DNA from: Balanoglossus misakiensis
Lineage: Eukaryota; Hemichordata
Direction of reading: 5' to 3'
DNA: 64,000 bases
NCBI GenBank assembly: GCA_040954595.2
Contig: CM082593.2
Coordinates: 2,170,001 to 2,234,000 of the forward strand
Shown piece by piece: positions 40,851 to 53,500 of this stretch. Position 1 is the stretch's first letter. Each line of letters begins with the position of its first letter. Both the position numbers and the translations under genes were made by a program. Below the pieces are notes generated by a model. It saw only the letters and a program-made list of their open reading frames with translations. It was not told the origin of the DNA and searched no databases.

Positions 40851-41502
40851 TTTGTTTTTGTTATCGATGCTGGTGTGGTTGTTAAACTCGCTTACTTTCA
40901 CCTTCCTATTCTTACTTGTCATACGTTTGTGATAAAACATCTGCTCTCATATTTAATTCCTTCGATAAATAAATCAAATAGAGAGAATCAATTCGCTATT
41001 AAGCGTAATTCCCAACAGGTGTATTTGCGTTTTTTATCATACCATCTCAAAATTTTTCTCTGATTATTGAAAAAACGCAAATGCACACAGTCTTTTCAAT
41101 CAGGAACAATAACGGTGATTTTCTTTAAGTCTATAATCGTTATCTCTGCGCAGGCGCTGTAATGTTTCCCTTATCAGGTAATACCGCTGGCATCGTTACA
41201 TATTTCGTGGCAAAAAAAGATGAACAAAATTAACAACCAAACCTCTTTCTTCTCTCTTTTTGCGGAAAAATTACTTGGACGATGCATTTTACATGTTGCA
41301 ACTTTGCAAACGTTTTTATCGGAAGGAATATCTGTGACGTCACTAAAGTAGACTTGATAAAGAGATACCTGTATCGTATTTTTAATGATTTACAAGGACG
41401 CCCGCATACCCATTTGTTGGTTTTTGCTACACGTTTCAAGTTAAAACATGTACATTTTCGATCTTTTTTTAGAGCTGTTCAGGTTTCTCTGTCTACTTAT
41501 AT
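40851..41502. other. No gene seen
   Basis: AT-rich sequence following the microsatellite, with only short ORFs of no recognisable character. Confidence 0.5.
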
Positions 41503-41800
41503 AAGAAGTCGCCGTGCAAAATTTTGAATGCGAAAGCAAAATTGTCTCAGATTTGAAATTCAAAATGGCCGCCAATATCCGAGTTGACTCTATGGAGAAC
41601 AATTTAGCGGTGACTTTTCTGAAAACAAGACAGTGAACACCCTGTTTCTTCTTTGTTTTCACAAACGTTCCACACACTTTTTAAGATAGCCAAGTATTGA
41701 TAGGTTAGGAGGAGAATAATGTTTCTGAAAATCTGTCCCCGAGGCGAGTATAACCTTAAACTGTGAAGTTTAATCATTTACCGACATCTTGTCCAGGGTT
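41503..41800 (+). repeat. Dispersed repeat, copy B
   Basis: Same orientation and order of conserved blocks as 15165-15620 (GTCGCCGTGCAAAAT, AGCAAAATTGTCTCA, ATGGCCGCCAAT, ATCTTGTCCAGGGTTTG). It is shorter than copy A through internal deletions. Confidence 0.6.
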
Positions 41801-44800
41801 TGAGACACAGAAAAAACAGGAGTTTCTGTTATTTTATGAGCCTTGCCAGTGCGAAAGATATTTGTTAAGAATCACCTAGAACTAGTTATTTATTAAATCG
41901 TTAACTCTATGTTTTTACAATCAGTTTCTTCTATCTATCGTCGACACAAAACATCTTTGAACATGCGTAATTGAACCGTCGACCAGTTCGCCGTCGACTG
42001 CCTACGCAGCTGCCGCTGTTTCTTGTAGTTGTTTGTTTAGCCCATAATTCCTTTCCCTTTATTCCTGTCTCATGCGGTGATTTTTGTCTTTAGGCTGTGT
42101 GTGTCTACCCAGGCAAAATAGATCCCGATAAAGATTAACAATTTAAACTTCGAACAATATCGGCCAATTGTTCTTTATTTGTACAAAATTTGCCGAGAGA
42201 CGAGACCTCTCTTTTGGCCGAGGCTAATTAAGGAGAAATCCTCTTGAAATTTCCTGGTTAAAGGGGAGAAAGCAGCCTAACCATGTATACATGTATAGTT
42301 GCAGTCAGCATCAGTCGATCTAATCACAAATTCATGTGATCAAGATGGTTGTACACGTACCCTTGAAATATTTTGTAGTTTTTCACTTCTTGGTCTAATT
42401 AAGACACTATAAGCTCACCGTGCACAGGTACCCGCAAATCTGAGAAATGTATGAAGACGACGACCTGTGGGATCGACGTCCATGCACCCGCTGAAAGTTC
42501 ACTACGATTTGTACCCCATGTTGAAGGTGTCCTGTAATTGGTCGACAAAGTAATCCCATTGTCATTACATTTCAATAACTACCCAGAATTCCAAGCGACA
42601 GCTGATACCAGTCATTGTATTTACCCTGCCCTCGGCATCGAAACGTGATACTTTTCGTTCCACAAAATTTTGACACCTACAACATCGATATATTTTGGTG
42701 TTGATCGTTACACTGCAGAAATATAATGAATTAAGCGCTCAGCTTAAGTGCAGTTAAGATAATATATGTAAGAGGTCGTTGGGTTTCATGACCACATTAA
42801 CATGTGACAGGTTCTCTGTTTGCATAATCAATTTACGCACTCCCTGAAAATCTCCGACACTCGAGTGGTCTGACTTGTACACTCGTGCTTTGCAAAGAAA
42901 AAATGAACTTTAGTTTTTTTTACAAGTAGCAAGTCACACACGTACAGATATTGGCCACAACCATCCCTTCTCCGTCAGTTTGTCCGCCTGTCTGTCTGTC
43001 CGTATATATGTACGTAGGCCTGTCTGTCAGTCTATCTGTCTGATCGACTGCCCGCCTGTCTGCCTACCTATCCGTATGCCTGCGTGTCTGCCTGCCTGCC
43101 TGCCTGCCCGTCTGCCTGCCTCATGTATGTTTGTCCCTTCCTCTGTCTGCCTGCTTGCCTGCCTGTCACTCTATCTGACTGACTTGTTGGCGTACATTAA
43201 CTTCCACACCGTACGACAGGTGGCTCTGCCAGGACGGTGGGACACTTGGTCCCCAATTTCTTGACGGTAAAACACAGCTGAGAAGCATAGTGTTTGAATC
43301 TGAGAACAGGAAAACAATCTCACTATCTGCAAGCGGATTTGCCACCTTCCCACCTTGCCTGTTTGTATCGTAATTACTCACCGCGCGATTAACTTCTGCA
43401 CATGGTTGTTCCGAAGGGAGAAGGGAATAAAAAAAATCGACCTGAATTATCTCGCCACTATATCAACATCCGCACAAAACCAAAAAATAAACTTTTGAAA
43501 ACTCTCACAAAACAGTCTCCGATTATACGATAGTGGCTGCAGACTGAGAGATACGATTTAACAAATTTCTCGGGCTCTCAATTGGACCCAGTTGAACCCT
43601 GAGATATTCGCAAATACGTAGATGGGGTGAATCAGGGGCGAACAACAATCAAAACAGACGTTTATACTTGGGGAACATTTTCTGTGTGTTTAGCTTCATT
43701 TTAGACCGTGGTAGGCTTCCGTCTAATGAGTATTCTCTATAGGTTGGTAATATGATTTAATTCAACCCAGTAACTCATATAAACGTCAAAAGTGCTTCCT
43801 TTCGAACGATTGGTTCGAAACTTAGATTTCCCACAGGACAAAAAGGCGTGGGTAAACCATAACATTTCGGGCATCTCGCCATAACTGACATTAGCATTAA
43901 CAAAGCTCTGTCGTGAGGTAGACAGCCCACTTGCTCGTTTGACCCTCAGTGACCCTGCGTCTCAAATCATACAGGCGTCTCAGTCGTTATTCCGCAGACG
44001 AATGGCTTGTCTGTCCCTTTTCCCTAAAACAAAGATACATGAATTCAAAATTACCCTATAGACATTCAACGTTCTAGTTCCATTTCTGTTTGTACTAGTG
44101 GCACAGAAATTAGCCTCTTTTCCTTCACATTCAAAACGATTTCTGCTTTTCGTGGCGAGAATAAGTGTGTTTGTTGTTTCTAACACAAGAATTGTCGCCG
44201 TGGCATTGTTCACAGTCGTAACGCACGTGGCGGCAGTTTCTTTGGTGTGCCACCCTAGCTGCAGTAGACACGGAGCGAACATTCACCCCTTTAAGAGCAA
44301 CTGTTATTATTTACAGTTGTTCATTTCATCTTCCTGGAGATTTTGATCGCAATATGAGAGACCGGATGATGTTATCTCTGGTGGTGTTAGTTATTCATTG
44401 TTCAGAATCTCCCCGGCAGTTGATCTGCCGACGGGGATACGCGAACGAACCATCTCCCCAAATCTGGACCACGTAGGCTGCACTTTTTTGCCGCATACCT
44501 TTTGAGGTTGTTTAATTGTCACAAGCTGCGACGATGTCGAGATTTGATTTACATTTGATGCTGTCAAACGTATCCTCTATTCAGAGGATAAGTTCGACTG
44601 CACTGTTGAGGCAAATTCTTAAAATGGTCGCATCTATACAAACAAGTACACCTGTCCTATGCAACTCATATGAGAGATTGTTCTGTACTGTTCTTATCAG
44701 AAGTCTCCTGTTGAAATAAACTCAACGACTTTCGGTAATTAGCAGTCGCGACGTAGCCACAAAAAGGTGCAAGGACTATATTTTGTGACAGACATCCAGT

Positions 44801-45840
44801 GTGGATTTCTCTCCTGCGCTGTATGTTTACCAGTCCCGTTGGCCGGACGGTCGCAAGAATGACCCGGGTCGTACAATCAACGCCATGTTGCAAATCAATC
44901 CAAAGTTGTTGATATGATGTGAATGGCTGAAAAAAGCCACGGAGCAGAAACTGGACGGCTCCTGAAAATTTCGCCTGAACAGAGAAAATCGACCATCTGC
45001 TTCTGCTGTTGTGTCTTTTTCTGGAGTTGATTACCATTCGGATCAAAAATCATCATTGACCCCCCTAGCATGACAAAACAGCAAAAGAAAGATTGAATAC
45101 GAGACGGGAAGCACAGCCGCGTTTGACAACGAAATCTCCCACGTTTAGCACGCATAAATTGTTCCCGTCAAAGATGAAAAGGCTGTTTTTAAACAGGCAA
45201 ACTACAGAAGGAACATCTTTGTGTCCTATTCAGCTTACTTTCGGGCTCCCGGAGTCACGTGACATGGGTAGAGGCGTCTGAGTCGTTCTCTCCAGGCATA
45301 AGACTTCATTTTTCTTCGTCCCGCCATCTGCAAAAGTCCACAAAAAGAACAAAGTTGAAGCTGTTTATATGTGCGTGATTTTTATATTAATTTTCAAATA
45401 CAGACGACAGATGTGAACGACTCGGGCTTGTATACAAAGATTTTCTGTCCCAGAAGTTCGTTTAAAGTTTTTTCTTCCAGATTGTTTGCAGAAGAACATC
45501 GTTTCAAAGTTTCCCGAAAGATTTCCTCGAAAATTCCCTTTTCCTGGCGTGAAAAAGTATCTCGTTTGATTGGAAATATAACATAGAAACCTTTTCTCTC
45601 CAATAGTCCATTGTTTTCGCGCCATAACAAAGAAAGTTCGTTTTCAGCAGTACCACCTCCGGGGTCTGATCGCCATATTTCCTTCTGTGTAATTCAATTT
45701 TGGACACACTTCGCTTCTGTAACTATCCCAAGATTAGGCATGCAAGGTAAACTGTAAATTTGCACAGCAGTTGAAACGGGTGGATCATGGATTACAAATA
45801 AGTGAGAAAAATGGTGACTTTTTGACTGCGCTGAAAGGGC
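41801..45840. other. Gene-poor region
   Basis: No recognisable coding sequence or RNA gene. Overlapping ORFs on both strands at 43980-44346 and 44666-45155 look like chance open frames. It contains the tetranucleotide tract at 42980-43182. Confidence 0.45.
42980..43182. repeat. Degenerate CTGC/CTGT tetranucleotide repeat
   Basis: About 200 bp of mixed CTGT, CTGC and CCTG units interrupted by short non-repeat pieces. The Cys/Leu-rich ORF through it is a by-product. Confidence 0.9.
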
Positions 45841-45847
45841 TATAAAA
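45841..45847 (+). promoter_or_regulatory. Possible TATA box of an unrecognised transcript
   Basis: TATAAAA followed about 33 nt later by an initiator-like TCAGTC (45874-45879). Then comes a pyrimidine/TTTGTAG acceptor-like stretch directly before an ATG ORF of 45 codons (45911-46048). The arrangement is promoter-like, but the ORF is unrecognised and may be chance. Confidence 0.2.
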
Positions 45848-46048
45848 CCACCCTGGGCGCCCGGAGTAAGTTGTCAGTCGGTAAAGAAAATTCTCTTTGT
45901 TGTTTGTAGATGCCCTTCGATTCTCTGTCATATACAATTTTGACTCGTAACCTCGAATCGCACAGTCACTTAAAGCGTCACGGTAGTTGCGGGCAGTGGG
46001 CACGTGACTCTATCCAAACACCCGAACCCTTGAAATGCGACGTGTAGT

Positions 46049-48860
46049 TGGGAAGAATATGTCGTTATCTGTAGTTTTGCGTTATTTCTCCCGGTCCTCC
46101 ATTGATTTTTTTCATCTGTCTGAGGAACGCGCGGGTGTCAGAACGCTTGTCTGAAGAATAACCAGACAAAGTGAATTTTTGTCGTTTATTGAGTTTGCAA
46201 GTGTTCAATTCTCATAAGCAACATCTGTTTACAATTTCTTACAAGAACGCTTTTTGCATGTTTTTAGAAAACGTTTGTCTGATAGGAGGGTTTACAGTAA
46301 ATCAACTACGGCTACAGAGTACAGTCACTGTACAAAGCCAAGATCGTCTTTTTGTTAAAAATGCTCAGAAATTCTTCATCCGGTTTTGTGGTTTAAACTC
46401 CAATGAATGCATGTACTATCCGTCTTGGTGCTTAACTATAAGTCAACGCCGCGTTTTTTTATCAATTATGGTTGTAAGAAAGATTTCAACAAGACTGCGG
46501 AGGTCCGTGTCCTCTAAGATAAAGGCGACTGAACCCTAGTTACTTTCCAGACGAAACTCTAAGTCACTGACCAAAACGGCCATAAAAGTGCCACATGTGA
46601 TTTAGTATGCGGGTTTTATGCAGTTGCCATTGGAAACGCGTTGGAGACACCTGTTGATTTGAGCGTTTCATTTTTGTCGCCTAAACGAAATAAATTCGCC
46701 CCTTTGGGCTTGGTTTATCGAGGGGTCGATCAAGAGTTCGCCTCGCGGACAACTATATGCTCAGGGAAATATGTCAAATACTATCCGTCACGGTATAATG
46801 AGGCGCGACATGGCATCACCCGGGCGAGACTTATTTCCCAACTTCATGAAGCAACTGTAGCGTGACCAGAACTCACTTCACCTTCTAGTACATCAATAAC
46901 TGATTGAATAATGACTAAACAATGCCAGCTAATCGTTTGCCATTTTACTGGCGGCTGGACAAAAAAAACCTCCCGATGTAAATTAAGTTTTGTTTGCGTT
47001 TTCCATGATATGGGTAATGATCGATTCCGTTTATTCTTGAAGTTTCAATTAGTCTGTTATCGAAGCAATTGTAATTAACATGGCTGACATATGTGGTGAA
47101 TACCCACTCTCTTTGTCGGTTGAGTTTATACTCCAGTCATCTTCCCATGTTAATGGGCCTGTATTTTGCACTGTCGCCCCCTCCCCTCACTAGCTCGGCA
47201 AAGTTTATAGTGCATGCAACATTTTAGGCATCAAAATGCTTTTGCTACGGTTAAGGGGATCCACAGTAAGTTGGACTTCATATGTGATGGAAATACTTCC
47301 TATAGAACAAGAGTACGGTGTGACGTGTGTTTAAACGCAGGGCGTAGTATGGTTCTGTCAGAAAGTATATGTAAACTCATTGAGCCAATTGACCTAGTAG
47401 TCACCTGAGAATCTTCCAAAGTGTAATATGGGGGTAGAATCGCCTGCTTCATAGCCTGTACCCACGATTATCACAATAGGGAATCCAGGATCTCTTTTCC
47501 TGCACGGCTGAAAGTTTATCCCCAATTCCTGAGTGACCACGCCCAGGCACGCGTCCGTGCTTTCACCATGTGCGTCGGTTTATGTCTCACCAATGGCAGA
47601 CCAAATTCAGGTGATCGACTCCACTGTCTCTTTCTCTATCTCAACAAAATCATTTTCTTGCCTATCTCATATCCTATCAAATTGATGTACATGTAGAAAG
47701 GTATCTCATTTCTGAGCTATCAGATGCAGTTATAATGGATGGAAATTTACCGTGCTCGATAGTCATACCATGTACCTCCATGGTCATACATACATTGTCT
47801 ATGAATGTGTCAAAAGTAGCCTCTATGTTTTAAATCTTCCAAGGAAATGTGCTCTGGGTGATATAAAGCATTTTTCTTGAATTGGTGCATGTGATTTTTT
47901 TTTCCGTAGGCAGCTTCGACAGTGATTTGCTGCAGAAAATTGGCCCATTGTCTGACATAATGTGAGAAACACAAGCTTCGGGGAATATTTTGTTGGTTGT
48001 ATCGCTGTGTATTTATAACAGTTTAGCGCTGTAACCCGCGGTACAAAGAAAATCGGTCTTGGTGGTGTTTGGGAAACAAGTCCAGCTGATTCCAAAGTGC
48101 GTGGGTGTGCTTGGGGGCAGCTCCCTTCTTGAGGCACGCAGCAATTCAATGAGATCTCGAGGATCTGTTATGTGCGGGGATTCCACCATACCAATGTTTG
48201 CGTATCAACCAAAAAGCTTCAAAACCACCCCGCCCCCGCCCATGTCCAGCCCGTCCATTCGGGGCTCATTTGGATGATATGCTGAACACGCTCTGACAAC
48301 CTCGAAGTGTCGCTGGCGTTGCCTGGATGCGGTCGATTGGTTACCGGGACGACAGTCAATCTCCCCTGCCCACAATCGTCTGCACTCGCGTGTAAATTAA
48401 ACAAACTTTACATCTTGGCGTTTTCATCCAACCACCTTAGGTGAGGTTCATAATACTTCTAATCTGCCTCAGCCGCTGTAAACCTAGCTAGAGGATTGGT
48501 TTATTTCCATCGGGGATCTAGCCTAACTCCTTAGTATAGAATATTCTTTTTAAACCATGTACAAAAGAACTTTTTTGCTGGTACGCGAACAGTTTCTGGC
48601 AGCCACTAAGTTCTCAAGAGATTTTTTTCATACAGTCAACTAGGTAATATATCTTGGAAAAGTCAAACAAATTATTGGACATGGGAACGAGTAACTACCA
48701 CTTCAAAAATCGCTGGCAATGTATCAACCTTCGCGTATCTCAGCGTTCAAGGACAAATCACGAGAACAATGAACATTGATCAGATTGTTGGTTGTGGGGT
48801 GGGGGGTGGGGAGGTTCAAAGAAACGAAGAGACAAGTCGATTAAATTAAATGGTGTGTAT
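46049..48860. other. No gene recognised
   Basis: Includes an open frame of 122 codons at 46171-46539 with no recognisable features and without a supporting promoter or splice context. The right end is likely just beyond the 3' end of the bHLH transcript. Confidence 0.45.
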
Positions 48861-48866
48861 TTTATT
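48861..48866 (-). terminator. Probable poly(A) signal of the bHLH gene
   Basis: TTTATT on the plus strand is AATAAA on the minus strand, about 545 nt after the bHLH stop. It implies an AT-rich 3' UTR across 48.86-49.4 kb. Confidence 0.45.
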
Positions 48867-49409
48867 AAAAATGAACTTGCGTAGAATGGGTGTAAAGCCT
48901 ACGATTGTAAAGTAGATTAAAAGTTGCAAAAGGCATACAAAGAATAGTTTTCTCTTAGTGTTTAGTGACATGAATGTCAACGTTGCACAAGGATCGCACA
49001 AGACTGTATACAAAAGTTATCGTGTAGGTGCGAAAAAAAACACAACAGTCAGAAAATTCTAAATTGACGACATAAAATGCACTGTGACCAAAAAGTTTTG
49101 CAGAATAGAAAAAAAATATAAGCATTCTCGGTAAAAGATTGCAATGCTAGTATGAGTTGGATCATCAAGAATAAAATATTTAAATGACTATTTTTGTTAC
49201 CTCAATAAATAAAAAAATATTTGGCCTTCTTAGGCTTAACACTTATTGCATACCGTTGTAAAAATATCAATATAGAATTGAAATGTCTTCTCAAGTATTT
49301 CAGTAAGTTCTGGATGGACTTGAATACGTCGCCTGGATTGTTCTGGAGCGGAGCTTGTCACGTCCGTCCGCTCTCCAGTGCCCCGCAAAAGTTCTCCGGT
49401 GCAGAGAGG

Positions 49410-50000
49410 TCACTGCGCCGCATGTCTGTTGTTCGTGGTGTTCTGAGAGATCGATTGAGCGAGTGCCTCGGCATTATAGTTCGGTTTTCCTCCAATCTGC
49501 TTGACTTCTTGGAGTATTCTGGTCAGCGCTAAGATGTAGTTCTGGGCAAGAAGTAGCGTTTCCATTTTACTGAGTTTTCTGTCTGACGGGTAGTGTGGTA
49601 CGACATTTCTGAGTGAGTCCATGGCTTCGTTCAGTCGCCTCATTCTCGTCCGCTCGCGTTCGTTGATCGTCAACCTCCGGTTATTCCTTGAGTCGCAGTG
49701 TCGGTGTCTACCGTTCGTGGACAAGCGTGAACGAATTTTCAAACTCGAGTCCGTTCTCTTGATTGTGTTCACGTTCTCTATGTTTTCTTGTGCTTCTCTT
49801 TCCTGGTTGGAAGTCATGCCTGTCGGCGACGCGTCTTCGAAACCCGAGTCAACAGAGCACGTTGATAGAAGTCCCCCGTTGAATGTGATGATCTGCTGTC
49901 CGTAGAACGCCTCTGACACCGTCTCGTTCACTTCTACGTGTAGAGCTGTGGCGAACGGGGTTTTAAATTCGGTGGGTTGTGCAAAGTATGCTTCAGCCAT
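49410..50000 (-). CDS. bHLH transcription factor, atonal superfamily (Olig/Beta3/Mist1-like), single exon, 196 aa
   Basis: The bHLH domain lies at about residues 107-165. The basic region [13 protein letters not shown] has the E-box-contacting Glu and Arg residues, helix 1 is [17 protein letters not shown], and helix 2 begins [16 protein letters not shown]. Helix 2 and the AMDSLR of helix 1 are closest to Olig and Beta3 (BHLHE22/23) proteins, but the loop is two residues shorter than theirs and the basic region also recalls Mist1. The exact subfamily is therefore open. The N-terminal 100 aa are Ser/Thr-rich and acidic, with DSGFED at 51-56. The C-terminal 30 aa are Gln/Asn-rich. It is expected to be a nuclear DNA-binding factor of neural or secretory cell specification, dimerising with an E protein. 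It is intronless in the coding part, as is common for Olig/Beta3 genes. The 5' UTR of about 480 nt starts behind the E-box/TATA pair at 50504-50517. Confidence 0.9.
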   Translation of the reverse strand: MAEAYFAQPTEFKTPFATALHVEVNETVSEAFYGQQIITFNGGLLSTCSVDSGFEDASPTGMTSNQEREAQENIENVNTIKRTDSSLKIRSRLSTNGRHRHCDSRNNRRLTINERERTRMRRLNEAMDSLRNVVPHYPSDRKLSKMETLLLAQNYILALTRILQEVKQIGGKPNYNAEALAQSISQNTTNNRHAAQ

Positions 50001-50503
50001 TGTTGTATCGCTTTTGCCAGAGTTAACCTAAACACAATATTGCGTTGGTGTTTTGAATGTTAAAGGCTGGGTTATTGTCTGGAACCGTCGTCAATACTGG
50101 GGGGCGGGGTTGCCAGCGTGTAGAGCTCTTGGTTGACAGTCACAATAGTTATCTGACGAACAACGCGATGTCGAGCCCCTGATGGAAAACGGTGAACAGC
50201 GCAAGATGTTCAGGCGACGGCAGTGATGTTGTTGCAGGCCGTATGGTTGGGCGAGGTTGTCTTCAGCGATGAAAAGTGCGGGTAAGCTGATTACCAAGTT
50301 TTGTAACAGCAACTCGAAGTTTTCGGCGTGCCCTTAAAACTTGATGCTGCCGGTGTGTAACACTACTGACGAACTCTGTGGTTCCCGTAATGTCTTCAAC
50401 GTCTGCTACTGAAATAACTTCGCTGTCGATGAGTGTCTTCAGGTTACCTTGGCCTAGAAACTGCGCAACGGCATATTCTGATTCGACTTGTAGTATCTCC
50501 GAG

Positions 50504-50517
50504 CTTTTATACACGTG
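50504..50517 (-). promoter_or_regulatory. E-box plus TATA core promoter of the bHLH gene
   Basis: On the minus strand CACGTG (50512-50517) abuts TATAAAAG (50504-50511). This places transcription start near 50480. The E-box touching the TATA box would suit auto- or cross-regulation by bHLH factors, which is inference. Confidence 0.6.
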
Positions 50518-53500
50518 GATGAGCTCACATTAACATGGCACGCGACGTCCACCAATTAGATTGCACTTATTAAGTGATTAAGTACGCAAATTCAAGTGTA
50601 TCCCTCCCACGTATAAACGCGCCGTTACAGCCCCGCCTATCAAGCTTCCTCGCCGTCAATGGTGGTCAAATAATATCGATGAATTGAGTGAGAGCTGTCA
50701 ATTGACCTCATTAATATGTAGGTACGCGTTTTGCAAACGGCAACGCGAGACGTCTGATTCCTATCCACCCGTATGGGCTTCTGTGCCGAATTCGGTCAAT
50801 TTGTAGAAGATCCAAGTTATTGGTTCATACCCAACAGATGGGAACATGGGCTTTATCAAAATGACACGAATCAGAAGACTGTATTATGCAAATAAAATGA
50901 CAAAGGTAAACTCCCCGGGCCACGTAAAAATCTCAACGACCAATAAAGGTCAAAAGTTTACTTCTTTCCCGCTCGCTCGCTAGCCACCACTGCGTTTGTT
51001 GAAAAGTTTCGTGTTCTTAGTTGGTGGAAAGTTCATAAGAAATTAAGCTAAACAATGGAAACTGATTTTACAGCACTTTGTGTTTACCGTGATTTCCACT
51101 TCTAAATTCATGCAAATGTTTCAATCGAGGCCTGTTCGGTCTACAAACAAATGAACCGGTGGCTTTGCTAAGAGGCATTGCGTGCACTCGGTCGTCAAGC
51201 GTATACTGTACTACGCACTCTGGTTAATATGTCGTCCAAACAACTGACCCGACTTGATAAACAGTAATTGGTCTACAATCATTAAGCTGTTTCTTTTCCA
51301 ATTGCTCTTTTATTTGCGGTGTTTATTCTCTGTCAATCTGACGCATTCAACCTAGACTCACTCACTCGGACTGTACGCGGCTCCTGTTTGTAAAAGCCCC
51401 GTCAAAAGTCGCTTAACAGAAACTTACTTCGTGGATCACTCTGTTTAGGTTCTTGGACTGGTGAACTGACGGGACCTCATAGCCGGCACTTTCCCTTTTG
51501 CTTGTCTAGAACCAGCCACTGTGCTATACTAATATTGGGCTACCGCGGCAGTTCACTCAAAAGCGGCAAAACAAACTCCGCATTGGAGCGAAAGCCGCAG
51601 AGCTCATTAATTGTGTATTTTGGAGACCGTTGCAAAAACTGGTCTTGAATCGCCGATTAGCGGAAGGGCGATTGAGTTCTAAAATTATTTATCCGTTTGT
51701 TAAAACTCCGCTACCGTCGTCTGTACTGCTGACCCTAATATATTATGTGCGGTGTGTATATAAACCTAAACAGCCACCCATCTTGTCTTGGGTGCCGTTC
51801 ATACTCAACCCTCTTACAATGTAACGCCATCTGTCTGTCGCGTTCTGAAACCGTCTCGCCTGGCTGCGTGTATTCTAATGTGGCCGGTGACGTCTTTTGC
51901 ACGGCACGTAGTTCCCAGCGAGTACGTAGTCCGCTCCTTCTGAACGCAACTGTGCACGCCATGCAACGCAAAGCGCCGTTTATTGAGTCTCCTGTGTGCG
52001 ATCTTGCACCGTGTTCGCTGAGATAACCACGTGTTGTTTGTTGGGAGTTTTGCTTTTGTGTCAAAGCGAGCGCTTCTCGATTGGCGACCAGCGCTGCTGA
52101 CTCGAGAGTTGGTCAGCGGTGACCGAAATGAAGAGGGCTCGAATGGTAGACGCTAGCACGCGTGCAATACAGACTGGTTAGAAACCAACTCACAGATTTT
52201 CCTCTCTTGTGTGTCTTTGTCAAGCTATTGTGTGCATCGGTGCCCAATCCGCCGTAGTTTTTTTATTGCGAAAGTGAAGGTCACGTTGACACACTTGTGC
52301 ACACATACACAAGTGACCAACGCGTCTGCCTTTGTTCCGATTGTCCGGCAAAGTGACCACAATGCTGATGCATCACCTCCCGAAACAATGGCAGATATTT
52401 TGGCTTGGTCACTCGCGAAGGGGGCGCTAATGCGTGAAATTGGCACCTGAAAGGGAAAAGGCGGCCCCCTCGGCCCAGCCTACCCTTTACCATCAGATCC
52501 AAGTCCCTCTCTTTTGGTGTACTTTGCAAATATTGGCCTGACTCGCACAGAAAACATTCCATATACTGTAATGTGTCTATATTCGCTTCGCAAAGCTAAC
52601 GGATAACGATTATTCTCTCTACTGCGATTACAGTCCCCCTCTCCTTGATTCTTAAAACTGACTATTCCCGGGAAAATTTTCCACAACAAAAAAGAAAACT
52701 TGGAATGACGCGTCTGGAAAATGCCAATAATCACGACTGCAACTTTGTTGTGTCGTTGACAATTGCACTTTACAATTGATGATGACTTTTGTACGAAAAT
52801 CAAGAATCGTCAGTTACTAAATAAGATTCAAAATAATTTTACATCATATTCTCTCGCTTGGTATCATTTGATTGGGCGAGTTTCGTCCACTGGACACTTT
52901 GACATGTTTTGCTAGGTTGAAGAATTACCCGTTGAAGCAGTGTGAAGAAACATCTGTCCAAAACCGACTAGACCGATCTACTTTTCAATTGCGTCTCTAT
53001 CGACAACATGAAAGTGAACGTTTTTCCAAGGCGACAGCCAACTATGGCGTGTCTTGAGCGGGCTAGCGGTCGTATTGTACTTTTGATGCCAGTCCGACTT
53101 GCTTTCGGACTCGCGTTTACTGCGTCAACCTCTTGATGCTTCGCGTGCCAATTGAACGGTTTTTGTCGACATGGATTTTCTGAAAAGGCCTCGATGCGCG
53201 GACTGTGCCACTGCTAGTTGTATTGTTGTGTGATATGTTTAGCCGAAAAGCGTGAGAATAAGACTTCTCCACTCACTTTTCAAAGTCCGCCCCGACGCGC
53301 GACACAACACGTGTCAATTGTGCCTCAACAGATTCCTACGCGTTGTTGCCAAGCCCAATCAGGTGTCAGCCTTCGCATACTGTTAGACGCAAGCGCAAAG
53401 AAGCTTGAATGGGCGACCACTTCCCCCCTCCAGGTACGAGTCGAGACATCGACCATTCTGGGGGCGATGACATCACAGTTTTCACCCTCTGGCGACTTAT

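Noticed and set aside
42980-43264. Cys/Leu-rich ORF resembling a small secreted protein
   Set aside because: Produced by a CTGC/CTGT tetranucleotide repeat.
46171-46539. 122-codon ORF as a gene
   Set aside because: No recognisable motif, no promoter or splice context, irregular composition. Consistent with a chance open frame.
50263-50514. 83-codon open frame upstream of the bHLH gene
   Set aside because: It begins with a non-ATG codon inside the promoter E-box and has no family resemblance. It is in the 5' UTR/promoter.
51735-52064. Overlapping ORFs on both strands of about 100 codons
   Set aside because: Neither strand gives a recognisable protein, and the opposite frames are equally open.
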